From Deltaproteobacteria bacterium (lineage in GTDB: Bacteria > Desulfobacterota > Desulfarculia > Adiutricales > Adiutricaceae), in contig JAISEK010000138.1 in the NCBI GenBank assembly GCA_031264145.1, positions 38,036-102,035 on the forward strand: a stretch of 64,000 nucleotides of DNA, given 5' to 3'. The notes under the pieces were generated by a model. That model saw nothing but the letters and a program-made list of their open reading frames with translations, did no database searches and was not told the origin of the DNA. Position numbers and translations under genes: made by a program. Below, in pieces: positions 42,541-53,128 of the stretch. How positions within the stretch are numbered: the first letter of the stretch is position 1; every line of letters starts with the position of its first letter.

Positions 42541-43039
42541 CCCGTCCTTTCGCCTTATTCTTCGTCTTATCAAAAGCGTTAATTTTTCTTGGTTTAAATT
42601 GCTTTCAAAAAACAAGGGAATATCTCTAGCCATATCAAAACTATAAACTTCGCAAAAAATTATGGTCGCTACTCTATTCAAGGCTAATCTTTACTATCTT
42701 AGAATGATAAATTTTCTAAAAAAAATTTTTACATATTTTTAAGAGCATTTGTTTTATTTTTTTAATTCTTTAAAATATAACACAGACCCATAGTCCCTGG
42801 AATATCTCTTTTTGGGTAAGGTCAAGTTCAGTCTATGGGGTCCAACAGGTCACTTTTTTTGGCCTTAATTTTGCGTCTGGCACCAACATGCCCATGTCCC
42901 CGGGCCAATGCCGGTCCCTGGACCAAGCCTTCCCCGTCTACCTTGTCCCCGAGGGCGGCCCCCCCTCTCCCCGGGGCCCAGCCCCGGGGAGGCCCAATTA
43001 GGCCAGTCTTTGGTGGCCGGACAACCATGCGAGCGGACC
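42541..43039. other. AT-rich intergenic region before glgA
   Basis: About 500 bases. 42545-42840 is strikingly AT-rich, with runs of A and T, in an otherwise GC-rich genome. No gene is supported. It probably contains the glgA promoter; many TATAAT-like words exist, so none is singled out. It may also be a curved or regulator-bound DNA segment. Confidence 0.55.
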
Positions 43040-44509
43040 ATGCGGATTTTCTTCGTTACCCCTGAAGCTTCCCCTTGCTCCAGAGCCGGCGGCCTTGGGG
43101 ACGTCTCCTTCCACCTCCCCAAGGCCCTGACGGCCAAGGGGCACCAGGTCACGGTCCTGGTGCCCAAGTACCGCGCGTCCGAGGAATTCGACCTCAAGCC
43201 CCTGAACGGCCTCCTGAGCGAGATAGATCTCTCCATCAGCCGGCGGACGGCCAGCTACTTCCAGCACGACCTCCCCGGCGCCCACTCCATCATCCTCATC
43301 GGCTGCGACGACTTCTACGACCGGCCCGGCATCTACGGGAACGAGTTCGGCGACTACGACGACAACGCCGAGCGCTTCATCTTCTTCTCCAAGGCCGCCT
43401 TCGCGGCCATCGGCCGGCTGGCCGACCCCACGGTGGACGTGGTCGTCCACAGCCACGACTGGCCCACTGGCCTGGTGCCCATGCTCATCAAGACCGGCGG
43501 CGCCTGGCCAGGGCCGCGGCGGCGGCCCGGCACGGTCTTCACCTACCACAACCTGGCCAACCAGGGGACCTTCCCCTACTTCGACTTCGCCATGACCGGC
43601 CTCGACTGGAGCCACTTCACCTACCAGGGCCTGGAGTTCCACGGGAACCTGAACCTGACCAAGGCCGGCCTGCTGGGCGCGGACCTCATAACCACCGTCA
43701 GCCACCGCTACGCCAGGGAGACGCTCGGCGCCGAGGGCCAGGGCCTGGAGGGCGTCCTCAAGGAGCGGCGCCGGGATCTTCGGAGCGTCCTCCACGGCGT
43801 GGACTACGGGCTCTGGAACCCGGCCACGGACCGGAACCTCCCGGCCACCTACGACGAGCGCGACCTGGCCGGGAAGGCCGTCTGCCGCCGGAACCTGGCC
43901 CGGCTCTTCGGCCTCGCCGACGATTCCCAGCCCATCGTGGCCATGGTCAGCCGGCTCCTGCCCCGCAAGGGCTTCGACCTCATCGCCAAGGCCATGCCCG
44001 GCCTCCTGGCGCTCCCCTCCAAGATCGTCTTCATGGGGACCGGCGAGGACCACTTCATCTCGTTCCTGAGGGAAAAGGCCGAGGCCAACCCGGGCAAGGT
44101 GGGCCTGAAGCTCAGCTACGATCCGGCCCTCATCCACCAGATCATGGCCGGGGCCGACATCTTCCTGGCCCCTTCCCGCTTCGAGCCCTGCGGCCTGGAG
44201 CAGCTCTACGCCCTCAAATACGGGACCGTCCCCGTGGTCAGGGCCACCGGGGGCCTGGACGACACCGTGACGGACGAGCTGGCCCGGCCCGGGGTCGGCA
44301 CGGGCTACAAGTTCAACGAGTATACCCCGGAGGCCCTGCTGGCGACCCTCGGCAAGGCCATCTCCGACTTCAACTACGCCGACAGCTGGCGGGCCCTTAT
44401 GCTGAGGTCCATGCAGGAGGACTACTCCTGGGAGCGGGCGGCCTCGGCCTACGAGGAGATATACGCCCAGGCCCTGGCGGCCGCGGGCGAGGACAAAGAG
44501 GCCCGCTGA
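43040..44509 (+). CDS. glgA: Glycogen synthase (ADP-glucose type, GT5)
   Basis: 489 residues. The N-terminal Rossmann domain begins RIFFVTPEASPCSRAGGLGDV, in the place where GlgA normally has K-x-GGL (here Arg replaces Lys). YHNLANQG, HGVDYGLWNP, the catalytic ARFEPCG-like segment (SRFEPCGLEQLYALKYGTVPVV) and TGGLDDTV are present. It extends alpha-1,4-glucan from ADP-glucose. ATG 43040 follows GAGCGGA. The histidine kinase begins 1 base after its stop, so the two are co-transcribed. Confidence 0.9.
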   Translation: MRIFFVTPEASPCSRAGGLGDVSFHLPKALTAKGHQVTVLVPKYRASEEFDLKPLNGLLSEIDLSISRRTASYFQHDLPGAHSIILIGCDDFYDRPGIYGNEFGDYDDNAERFIFFSKAAFAAIGRLADPTVDVVVHSHDWPTGLVPMLIKTGGAWPGPRRRPGTVFTYHNLANQGTFPYFDFAMTGLDWSHFTYQGLEFHGNLNLTKAGLLGADLITTVSHRYARETLGAEGQGLEGVLKERRRDLRSVLHGVDYGLWNPATDRNLPATYDERDLAGKAVCRRNLARLFGLADDSQPIVAMVSRLLPRKGFDLIAKAMPGLLALPSKIVFMGTGEDHFISFLREKAEANPGKVGLKLSYDPALIHQIMAGADIFLAPSRFEPCGLEQLYALKYGTVPVVRATGGLDDTVTDELARPGVGTGYKFNEYTPEALLATLGKAISDFNYADSWRALMLRSMQEDYSWERAASAYEEIYAQALAAAGEDKEAR

Positions 44510-44510
44510 G

Positions 44511-46916
44511 ATGCCCTCCTTTGACGGCCTGGCCGGCGAGGTCCCCGCCTTCCTGGCCAAACTCATCAGGCTGGCCAACTCCAACATCCAGTTCGAGGCC
44601 AAGGTCGGGAACTTCGTGAGCCTCCTGACCTGGCAGCTGGGCCTGGACGCCTCGCTCCTGTTTCTCCTGAACAGGGAGAGGAAGGAGCTCAAGATACACA
44701 GGTTCCAAGAGGACCCCAACCTCCCCTCCGAGCCCATCTCCTACCCGGAGACCTTCCTGGACCGGGCCATCACCAACCGCCAGTCCCTCCTGGCCGACGC
44801 CTGCGACCTGGACAGGCTCCCGGAGAACTGGCGGGAGTACCTGCGCCCCTTCATCGGCTGCCTGGCCGTGGTGCCCATCCTGGACGACAAGACCTGCTAC
44901 GGGGCCATCGCCCTCCTTTCCAGGGAGGCCAAGGACCTCAGCGGCGGCCAGGCCGGCCAGGTGGTCGAGGCGGTGGCCAACCAGCTGGCCCTGGCCATCA
45001 AGAACAACCAGCTGGCCACCGACACCAGAAAGCGCATCAGCGTCCTGAACGTCCTCAGCGACCTGGGCCGCTCCCTCTCCTCGACCATAGAGGTCGAGCG
45101 GGTCATGGACATGATCCCACGCATAGCCGCCGGGGTCTTCATCGCCGACGGCTGCGCCCTGAACGTCCTGGACATGGACGACACCCTCCTTTATTCATCC
45201 CAGTACGGGGCCGTCCCCCCGGCCTACAACTTCATCAGGTACCAGAACCAGGTCCTCCCCATCTCCATAGCCGAGACCCTGCGCCGGGAAAGCCTCTTCA
45301 TGGGCTACCTGGCCGACGACCCCAAGGCCCAGGAGCTGACGGTCAAGGAGCAGAACAACACCATCATAAGCGTCCCCCTGATGTTCCAGGGGCCCCACAG
45401 GGGCAACATCTCGCTCTTCAACAAGCTGGGCGGGAACCACGGCGGCGGCTCCGTCAGCCCCCACCTCTTCGACCGGGAGGACATGGAGCTCCTGAAGGCC
45501 ATGAACAGCATGATCTCGGGGGTGGTGGAGAACGCCCTGACCTTCAAGAAGGTGGAGAAGCTGGCCAGCACCAACGAGGGCATGGTCCGCTACCTCTCCA
45601 ACCTCTACGACATCTCCAGCGCCATGATGACCACGGTCCGCTACGACGAGCTGGTCTGGATCATCATCCAGGCGCTCACGCTCAGGCAGGGCCTGTGCTT
45701 CGACAAGGTCCTCGTCCTGCTGATGAGGGGCCTGCCGGGCGAGCAGGTCCTGGAGAGCTCGGCCTACTTCTCCGCCAACCAGACGGCCGACCAGAACGTC
45801 CAGCCCCTGGTCGAGGTCCTCAGGCGCCCCATCCGCGAGGAGGCGGCCCTGATGATGGAGGCCGGGGCCGGCCTGGGCATCTCCATACCGGTCACCGTGG
45901 ACACGACCAGGATCCTGGCCCGGGCCATGGTCGAGAAGAAGGCCCTTCTGGGCTTCCGGGGCCTGGACACCTACGACGACCTGGACCTGGGCGATTTCGG
46001 GCTCCGGGCCTACGCGGCCGTGCCCATGCTGGCCAAGGGGCGGGACGTGGGGGTCATCGCCGTCGACCGATCCCTTTCCGGGGAGCCCCTGACCGGCGAG
46101 AGCCTCAGGGATCTGACCATGCTGGCCAACCAGGCGGGCCTGGCCATCGAGAACACCCAGCTCTACGACGACATCAAGCAGGCCAACGTGACCCTGAGCC
46201 AGGTCCGCTCCCGCCTCATCGAGGCCGAGAAGCAGGCCGCCCAGGGCGAGATGGGCACCCAGCTGGCCCACGAGATAAGAAACCCCCTGGTCTCCATCGG
46301 CGGCTTCACCCAGAGGCTCCTGAAGAAGATGCCCCCTGAGGATCCCCTCAGGCGCTATCCCCTGGTCATCCTCGAGGAGGTCGAGCGCCTCAACAAGGTC
46401 CTGAACAACGTCCTGGACTTCTCCCGCGACGAGCTGGGGCTGGTGCGCCAGTTCAGGATGGAGGATCTGGCCAACGAGGCCCTGGCCTCGCTCAAGCACG
46501 AGCTCGGGAGGCTCCACACCGCGGTGGACACTGAGTTCGAGGAGGGGCTCCCCGAGGTCTCGGCCGACGACCGCCAGGTCATGCACGTGTTCCTGAACAT
46601 CATCTACAACGCCTCCCAGGCCATGGCCGGCCAGGGAGGGGGCAAGATTTTCCTGAGGCTCTTCCTCCACCGGGAGAACGACAACCAGTTCGTGGCCTGC
46701 CGCATAACCGACACCGGGCCGGGCATCCCCGACGACATGATCGCCAACGTCTTCAGTCCCTTCTTCACCACCAAGGCCCAGGGCACCGGCCTGGGCCTCT
46801 CCATCGTCCAGAAGATAGTGGGACGCTACAACGGCCGGATCGCCGTGGCCAACCATCCGCCCGAGTACCCCGGCAGCGGGGCCTCGTTCACGTTCATGTT
46901 CCCGGCGGCCGTCTAG
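44511..46916 (+). CDS. Triple-GAF cytoplasmic sensor histidine kinase
   Basis: 801 residues, no transmembrane segment. Three GAF-like regions are seen at about 20-165, 185-340 and 360-550 (for example ACDLDRLPENW, CGAIALLSREAKD). A coiled linker (QVRSRLIEAEKQAAQGEMGTQ) leads to the phospho-acceptor His587 in QLAHEIRNPLVSIGG. The ATP-binding lobe has NIIYNASQAM (N box), ITDTGPGIPDD (G1) and KAQGTGLGLSIV (G2). It autophosphorylates and signals to a response regulator; the OmpR-type gene two genes downstream is the nearest candidate. It begins 1 base after glgA. Confidence 0.92.
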   Translation: MPSFDGLAGEVPAFLAKLIRLANSNIQFEAKVGNFVSLLTWQLGLDASLLFLLNRERKELKIHRFQEDPNLPSEPISYPETFLDRAITNRQSLLADACDLDRLPENWREYLRPFIGCLAVVPILDDKTCYGAIALLSREAKDLSGGQAGQVVEAVANQLALAIKNNQLATDTRKRISVLNVLSDLGRSLSSTIEVERVMDMIPRIAAGVFIADGCALNVLDMDDTLLYSSQYGAVPPAYNFIRYQNQVLPISIAETLRRESLFMGYLADDPKAQELTVKEQNNTIISVPLMFQGPHRGNISLFNKLGGNHGGGSVSPHLFDREDMELLKAMNSMISGVVENALTFKKVEKLASTNEGMVRYLSNLYDISSAMMTTVRYDELVWIIIQALTLRQGLCFDKVLVLLMRGLPGEQVLESSAYFSANQTADQNVQPLVEVLRRPIREEAALMMEAGAGLGISIPVTVDTTRILARAMVEKKALLGFRGLDTYDDLDLGDFGLRAYAAVPMLAKGRDVGVIAVDRSLSGEPLTGESLRDLTMLANQAGLAIENTQLYDDIKQANVTLSQVRSRLIEAEKQAAQGEMGTQLAHEIRNPLVSIGGFTQRLLKKMPPEDPLRRYPLVILEEVERLNKVLNNVLDFSRDELGLVRQFRMEDLANEALASLKHELGRLHTAVDTEFEEGLPEVSADDRQVMHVFLNIIYNASQAMAGQGGGKIFLRLFLHRENDNQFVACRITDTGPGIPDDMIANVFSPFFTTKAQGTGLGLSIVQKIVGRYNGRIAVANHPPEYPGSGASFTFMFPAAV

Positions 46917-46964
46917 ACGGCCCGGCCGCCGCCGGCGGCCAGCCCAAGCCCCCCAGGGACGAGT

Positions 46965-48185
46965 ATGTTCTTCAACCCGCTAATCCCGCCGGCAATGATC
47001 CTGGCCCAGATCCTGGCCTGGCTCTTTCTCGCCAGACGGCTCGGCGGGGCCGCGAGGGCTATTGCCAAGGGCATATACCTCCTGGCGAACGTCGCCGCCC
47101 TCGGCTCGTTCTACGCCCTCTACTACTCGCCGGGCCCGCCAACGGTCTCCGCCCTCCTCTGGGACTACGTCTACCGGCCGGCCTTCCTATGGGAGGCGGT
47201 CCACCTGGCCTGGCTGCCCCTGGCCCTGGCCCTCTCGGTCCTTGGGCTAGCGCTGCGCCGGCTTTCCCGCCCCGGCGGCAAGGGCCTGCAGAGGCTCTTC
47301 AAGGCGGACACCAGAAAGCCACGGCTCCTGGACGCTAGGGTGGCCCTCCTGGCCCTAATGCTGGCCCTGGCCGCCTACGGCTACGCCCACCAGCTGGCCC
47401 CCCCGCGGGTCAGGGCAATCGACGTCCCCATCGCCGGCCTGCCCCCCGCCCTGGAGGGCTTCAGGGTTGCCCTGGTGAGCGATCTCCACTACGGGCTGGG
47501 CCAGAACCTTACCGGCCTGGCCGCCGCCATGGCCCAGGCGGCCTCCCTGCGCCCGGACCTGGTGATCCTGGCCGGCGATCTGGTCGACCGCAGGGCCAGC
47601 CTGGCCCTGGACTTCCGCATCCCCGTCCACAGCCTCGGCTCGGTGCCCCACGGTGTCTACGCGGTCCTGGGGAACCACGACCGGGGGGTGGACGACCCCG
47701 ACGCGCTCGTGGCCAACCTCAGGGCGGCCGGGCTCCCCGTCCTCATGGACCAGAGGCTCAACCTTCCCGGCCTGCCCCTGTCGCTGATCGGCTTCGACGA
47801 CCCGGGCGACGAGGGCCTCGAATACCACGGCGGGAGGCTCAGGCTAGACTTCGGGCGCGTCAAGGGCCCCCCTCCCCGCCCCGGCGATCTGGAGGTGGCC
47901 GTGAGCCACCGGCCGGAAGGGATCGCCGACGCCTCCTCGGCCGGGGCCAGGCTGATGCTCTCGGGGCACACCCACGGCGGCCAGGTGGCCGCCCCCTGGG
48001 ACGACCAGCTGAACCTGGCCTCGCTAGTCTTCGGGTTCCCCTACTCCTCGGGCCTGTACAGGATATCCGACCTGACGCTGTTCGTGACCAGCGGCCTGGC
48101 CAGCGGCTTCCAGTTCCGTCTCTTCGCCTGGCCGGAAATCGCCGTCCTGACCCTGAGGGGCCAGCCCCAGCCGGCCAATCCCTGA
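46965..48185 (+). CDS. Membrane-anchored metallophosphoesterase, YaeI-like
   Basis: 406 residues. The first 140 contain four predicted helices (from FNPLIPPAMILAQILAWLFLA to VALLALMLALAAYGY). The calcineurin-type domain carries LVSDLHYG, LAGDLVD, VLGNHD, and SGHTHGGQ, the metal ligands in order. YaeI-like proteins cut UDP-sugar-lipid or phosphodiester bonds; the substrate is unknown. It lies between the kinase and the response-regulator gene, same direction, and may be a target or unrelated passenger. Confidence 0.88.
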   Translation: MFFNPLIPPAMILAQILAWLFLARRLGGAARAIAKGIYLLANVAALGSFYALYYSPGPPTVSALLWDYVYRPAFLWEAVHLAWLPLALALSVLGLALRRLSRPGGKGLQRLFKADTRKPRLLDARVALLALMLALAAYGYAHQLAPPRVRAIDVPIAGLPPALEGFRVALVSDLHYGLGQNLTGLAAAMAQAASLRPDLVILAGDLVDRRASLALDFRIPVHSLGSVPHGVYAVLGNHDRGVDDPDALVANLRAAGLPVLMDQRLNLPGLPLSLIGFDDPGDEGLEYHGGRLRLDFGRVKGPPPRPGDLEVAVSHRPEGIADASSAGARLMLSGHTHGGQVAAPWDDQLNLASLVFGFPYSSGLYRISDLTLFVTSGLASGFQFRLFAWPEIAVLTLRGQPQPANP

Positions 48186-48239
48186 ACCCGCTTCCATCCC
48201 CGCCCCAGGCCGGCGGCGGGGCCAGGAGGATCCGTTCCC

Positions 48240-48947
<708 letters not shown>

Positions 48948-49020
48948 GGGCCGCCCCTGGCCCTGAACCCTTCCTTCCCGGGGGGCCCCCTTCTCGCCCC
49001 CCGCGCCACCGAGGTCTGAA

Positions 49021-49626
49021 ATGAGACTCACCCTGATCCTGGCCTTCTCCCTGGCCCTGTCCATGTCCCTGTCCGCCGCCCCGCGCCTTCTGGCCGCCGA
49101 CGCCATCGTCCTGCCCCAGCCGACCATGACCGGCGGGGCCCCCCTGATGGAGGCCCTCTCCAAGCGGAAGTCCCATCGCGGCTTCCAGCCCCAGGCCCTG
49201 TCCCCCCAGAGCCTGGGCGACATCCTGTGGGCCGCCTTCGGCGTGAACCGCGACGGGGGCCGGCGGACCATCCCCACCTCCCACGGCAACAACGAGCTGG
49301 CCGTCTACGCCGTCCTGCCGTCCGGGGTCTTCCTCTACGACCCCCTGGCCCACCGTCTCGACCTGGTCCTGTCCGGCGACCGGACCATGGAGTACGGGGG
49401 CGCCCCGTTGACCCTCCTCTACGCCGCCCCCACCAACGGCCCCGTGGGCGGCTTCCACGCCGGCTCGGCCTACCAGAACGTGGGCCTCCTCTGCGCCTCC
49501 GAGGGCCTGGCCAACGTGGTCAAGACCAGCGGGGTCGACGCCCTCAGGGGGGAGCTGGTTCCCGCCGAGGGCTGGCAGGTCCTGGTGGTCCAGTCCATCG
49601 GCCTCCCGGCCGGGGACGACTTCTAG
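49021..49626 (+). CDS. Exported nitroreductase-family protein (SagB/ThcOx-like)
   Basis: 201 residues with a signal peptide (MRLTLILAFSLALSMSLSA, cut after about residue 25, near LLAA/DA). The rest follows the small flavin nitroreductase fold: KRKSHRGFQPQALSPQSLGDILWAAFGVNRD, then HGNNELAVYAVLP and YQNVGLLCASEGLANVV. SagB/ThcOx relatives oxidise azoline rings, yet this one is exported, which is unusual for FMN enzymes. GAGGT precedes ATG 49021. No cyclodehydratase gene lies nearby. Confidence 0.75.
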   Translation: MRLTLILAFSLALSMSLSAAPRLLAADAIVLPQPTMTGGAPLMEALSKRKSHRGFQPQALSPQSLGDILWAAFGVNRDGGRRTIPTSHGNNELAVYAVLPSGVFLYDPLAHRLDLVLSGDRTMEYGGAPLTLLYAAPTNGPVGGFHAGSAYQNVGLLCASEGLANVVKTSGVDALRGELVPAEGWQVLVVQSIGLPAGDDF

Positions 49627-49849
49627 CGCCAGGGCAAAAGCCGCCAGATATATAAAATGATAATTAAAAGAATGGTCAAAATAGATTATTTATAAATTAA
49701 ATATCTAAATATTCTCATATTTTGACACCTACCATGGCGACGCGTTGGGTCATGGAAACATCGACAAGGCCGAGCCGGGCGGCCAGGGACCCGAATCGCC
49801 CGACTAGGCCGCACCGGCCATGGACAACCACCTCTGGAAGGAGACCGGC
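49627..49849. other. AT-rich leader of the Sel1-repeat gene
   Basis: About 220 bases. 49650-49725 is strongly AT-rich and likely holds the promoter. No gene. Confidence 0.4.
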
Positions 49850-52800
49850 GTGAAAAATGCGCTATCGGGGGCCGTTCTTTGCTGGCTCCTTTTGTTCTCA
49901 CCGGCGCGCGCCGACAATCCCGACGCGATGGAGGGGAAGGGGCGTGTCGCCGCGCAGGGCGACCCCAGCGCGCAGTACAGCCTTGGGGTGGCCTTCGACA
50001 AGGGCGACGGGGTGCCCCAGGACAAGGCCGAGGCGGCCAAGTGGTACGCCTTGGCCGCGGAACAGGGCAACCCCGATGCCCAGTATTCGCTCGGCCTGAT
50101 GCTTTTCAAGGGCGACGGGGTGCCCCAGGACAAGGCCGAGGCCGCCAAGTGGTACGGCCTGGCCGCCGGACGGGGCAACGCCGACGCCCAGCATTCGCTT
50201 GGCCTGATGCTTTTCAAGGGCGACGGGGTACCCAGAGACATGGCCAAGGCGGCCCAGTGGTTCCGCCTGTCCGCCGAAAAGGGCAACCCCGAGGCCCCAA
50301 TGAGCCTGGGCGTCATGCACTATAACGGCTACGGGGTGCAGACCAACAAGTCCCTGGCGGCCAAATGGTACCGCCTGGCCGCGGAGCAGGGCAACCCGGA
50401 TGCCCAGCATTCGCTTGGCCTGATGCTCTTCAAGGGCGACGGGGTACCCCAGGACAAGGCCGAGGCCGCCAGATGGCACGGCCTGGCCGCCGAGCAAGGC
50501 CACGCCGACGCCCAGTTCAGTCTCGGATTGATGTATTTCAACGGCGAGGGGGTGGCGATGGACAAGGCCGAGGCGGCCGGATGGTACAGCCTGGCCGCCG
50601 AGCAGGGCCAGGTCAACGCCATGTTCAACCTAGGCCACATGTACGCGAGCGGCGAGGCCATTTCCCTGGACTTGGCCGAGGCCGCCAGATGGTACAGCCT
50701 GGCCGCCAGGCAAGGGGATGCCGCCGCGGAGAGTGCCCTGGCGGCCATTGAGGCCAAGATGGGCACCGAGACGCTTCTGGCCGCCGAAAAAGGCGACGCC
50801 GAGGCCCAGTTCGATCTGGGCGTCAGGCTCGAGAAAGGCAAAGGGATGCCCAGAGACGAGGGCGAGGCCGCCAGATGGTACCGCCTGGCCGCCGAGAACG
50901 GCCACGTCGGTGCCCTGAATTCCCTTGGGGACCTATACTCGAAAGGCATAGGCGCCGACAGGGACGTCGCCGAGGCGACCAAGTGGTACCGCCTGGCCGC
51001 CGAGAAAGGGCACGCCGACGCCCAGTACTCGCTGAGCATGCTCATCAATTATGGCCATGGGGCGATAGAGGACGATGACGAGGCGGCAAAATGGCTCCGC
51101 CTGGCCGCAGAAAACGGGAACGTCAGGGCCCAAAACTCCCTTGGGGACGATTACTCCAAAGGCTACGGCAGGTATGAGCCGGACGAGGCCGAGGCCGCCA
51201 AATGGTTCCTCATGGCGGCCGAGCGGGGAGATACCGATGCCCAGCTTAAAATGGCCGAAAGGTACTCCAAGGGCAAAGGCGTGACCCAGGACCTGGCCCA
51301 TGCCGCCGAATGGTACCGCAAGGCCGCCGAAAATGGCTCACCCGAGGCCCAGGAAATGCTTGGGGACATGCATTTCAACGGCACTGTCGTCCCACAGGAC
51401 AAGGCCGAGGCGGCCAAATGGTTCCTAAAGGCCGCCAGCCAAGGCCAGGTCTACTCGCAGTACGCTCTCGGCGCGATGTATTCCAACGGCGATGGGGTCC
51501 GCAACGACAAGGCCGAGGCGGCAAGGTGGTATCTAAAGGCCGCCGGGCAGGACAAGGTCCACGCGAACGACTGTAACTTCTCCAATCCCTCTCACGCCAA
51601 GGATTGCCTAGTCTTCAGGGCCAGCATCGAGGCCCAGCTTGAGCTTGGCATCCAGTATTACATGGGCCACGGGGTGCCCCAGGACAAGGACGAGGCCGCC
51701 AAGTGGCTTTCCCTGGCCGCGGGGAACGGATCGGACAAGGCCAGGAAATACCTTATGGCCACCGAGGCAGTTTTACTGGAGGAGACAGGCAAGGCCGCCG
51801 CCAAGGGCGACATGGAGGCCATGCTCAAGGCCGGCACCATGTATGAGCAGGGCCAGGGAACCCCGCCGGACATCGAGAATGCCGCTAGGTACTACGAGAT
51901 GGCCGCCAAGAAGGGCCATGCGGAGGCGCAGTACAGACTCGGAAATTTGTATCTTATGGGCGAGGAGGAGAACGACAAGGCCAACGCCGCCAAGTGGCTC
52001 CGCCTGGCCGCCGAGCAGGGCCAGACGAAGGCCATGTATTCTCTCGGGATCCTGCATCTGAACGGCCAGGGAGTGGGGAAGGACGAGGCCGAGGCCGTAA
52101 GGCTGTTCCGCCAGGGTGCCGAGACGGGCGATGGCTGGAACCAGTTCGGGCTCGGTCTCGTCTATAAAGACGGGCTAGGCGTGGAGCGGGACCTCTTCGA
52201 GGCCGCCAAATGGTTCCGCCTGGCCTCAGAACAGGACATCGGTACAGCCTATGCTTACCTCAGCAGAATGATGGGCGAACTGCACGATGAGACGCTCCTG
52301 GCCGCCGAGCGGGGCGACGCCGAGTCCCAGTTCAGACTTGGCGACATGTATCACCACGGCGGATACGGATACACGATAGACAGGGCCGAGGCCGTCAGAT
52401 GGTACCGCCTGGCGGCCGAACAGGGCCACGCCGGTGCCCAGTATAACTTCGGCCTCCTGTATGGCACCGATTCGGGGGAGGACCCGGACGATGAGGAAGG
52501 AGCCCTCAGATGGTTTCGCCTGGCGGCCGGACAAGGCCACGCCAAGGCCCAGGAAATGCTCGGGGACAAGCATTCCTATGGCGATGGCCTTCCACCGGAC
52601 AAGGCCGAGGCCGCCAGATGGTACCGCCTAGCCGCCGGGCAGGACGGGGAACACAGGGTCAGGACCTTTCTGAAGCTTGGCGATCTGTACTATGGTGGCG
52701 ACAGCGCGATACGGGACAGGGCGGAAGCCGCGAGATGGTACCGCCTGGCCGCGGAACACGGCCATGGCTGCTCTAACGGCCACCTGGGCTTCCTGTACCA

Positions 52801-53128
52801 CAAGGGCGAGGGAGTACCCCAGGACAAGGCCGAGGCCGCCAGGCTTTTTCGCCAGGCGGCCGAAAAAGGCTGCCCGGAGGCCCAGTACAACCTCGGCTTC
52901 ATCTACGACAAGGGGGACGGGGTACCGCAAATCAAGGCCCAGGCCGCAAAATGGTATCTTCTGGCCGCCGAGCAGGGTTATCCCGATGCCATGGCGAACC
53001 TTGGCAACTTGTACGATAACGGCGACGGGGTACCGAGGGACAAGGAACTGGCCAGCAAATTCCATCGTCGGGCCTCCCAGGTGGACAGGCCCGAGCCCCT
53101 GGGGGATGACCTAAAAATGCGCAGATGA
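49850..53128 (+). CDS. Giant secreted Sel1-repeat protein
   Basis: 1092 residues. The GTG start at 49850 has AAGGAG 6 bases before and gives a Sec signal peptide (KNALSGAVLCWLLLFSPARA); an in-frame ATG at 49820 lacks both. The rest is about 26 full Sel1-like units of 36 residues (pattern GxxxAQxxLGxMYxxGxGVPxDxAEAAKWYxLAAEQ), plus three short units (ETLLAAEKGDAEAQF type) near residues 305, 650 and 810 that split the array into blocks. Sel1 arrays fold as TPR-like solenoids that bind proteins and, in exported forms, often act in host or envelope contacts. Several units are nearly identical in DNA, so copy number may vary between strains. Confidence 0.88.
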   Translation: MKNALSGAVLCWLLLFSPARADNPDAMEGKGRVAAQGDPSAQYSLGVAFDKGDGVPQDKAEAAKWYALAAEQGNPDAQYSLGLMLFKGDGVPQDKAEAAKWYGLAAGRGNADAQHSLGLMLFKGDGVPRDMAKAAQWFRLSAEKGNPEAPMSLGVMHYNGYGVQTNKSLAAKWYRLAAEQGNPDAQHSLGLMLFKGDGVPQDKAEAARWHGLAAEQGHADAQFSLGLMYFNGEGVAMDKAEAAGWYSLAAEQGQVNAMFNLGHMYASGEAISLDLAEAARWYSLAARQGDAAAESALAAIEAKMGTETLLAAEKGDAEAQFDLGVRLEKGKGMPRDEGEAARWYRLAAENGHVGALNSLGDLYSKGIGADRDVAEATKWYRLAAEKGHADAQYSLSMLINYGHGAIEDDDEAAKWLRLAAENGNVRAQNSLGDDYSKGYGRYEPDEAEAAKWFLMAAERGDTDAQLKMAERYSKGKGVTQDLAHAAEWYRKAAENGSPEAQEMLGDMHFNGTVVPQDKAEAAKWFLKAASQGQVYSQYALGAMYSNGDGVRNDKAEAARWYLKAAGQDKVHANDCNFSNPSHAKDCLVFRASIEAQLELGIQYYMGHGVPQDKDEAAKWLSLAAGNGSDKARKYLMATEAVLLEETGKAAAKGDMEAMLKAGTMYEQGQGTPPDIENAARYYEMAAKKGHAEAQYRLGNLYLMGEEENDKANAAKWLRLAAEQGQTKAMYSLGILHLNGQGVGKDEAEAVRLFRQGAETGDGWNQFGLGLVYKDGLGVERDLFEAAKWFRLASEQDIGTAYAYLSRMMGELHDETLLAAERGDAESQFRLGDMYHHGGYGYTIDRAEAVRWYRLAAEQGHAGAQYNFGLLYGTDSGEDPDDEEGALRWFRLAAGQGHAKAQEMLGDKHSYGDGLPPDKAEAARWYRLAAGQDGEHRVRTFLKLGDLYYGGDSAIRDRAEAARWYRLAAEHGHGCSNGHLGFLYHKGEGVPQDKAEAARLFRQAAEKGCPEAQYNLGFIYDKGDGVPQIKAQAAKWYLLAAEQGYPDAMANLGNLYDNGDGVPRDKELASKFHRRASQVDRPEPLGDDLKMRR

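Noticed and set aside
50100..50480. Direct DNA repeats in the Sel1 gene seen as a mobile element
   Set aside because: They are the coding repeats of the solenoid, in frame, with no transposase or ends.
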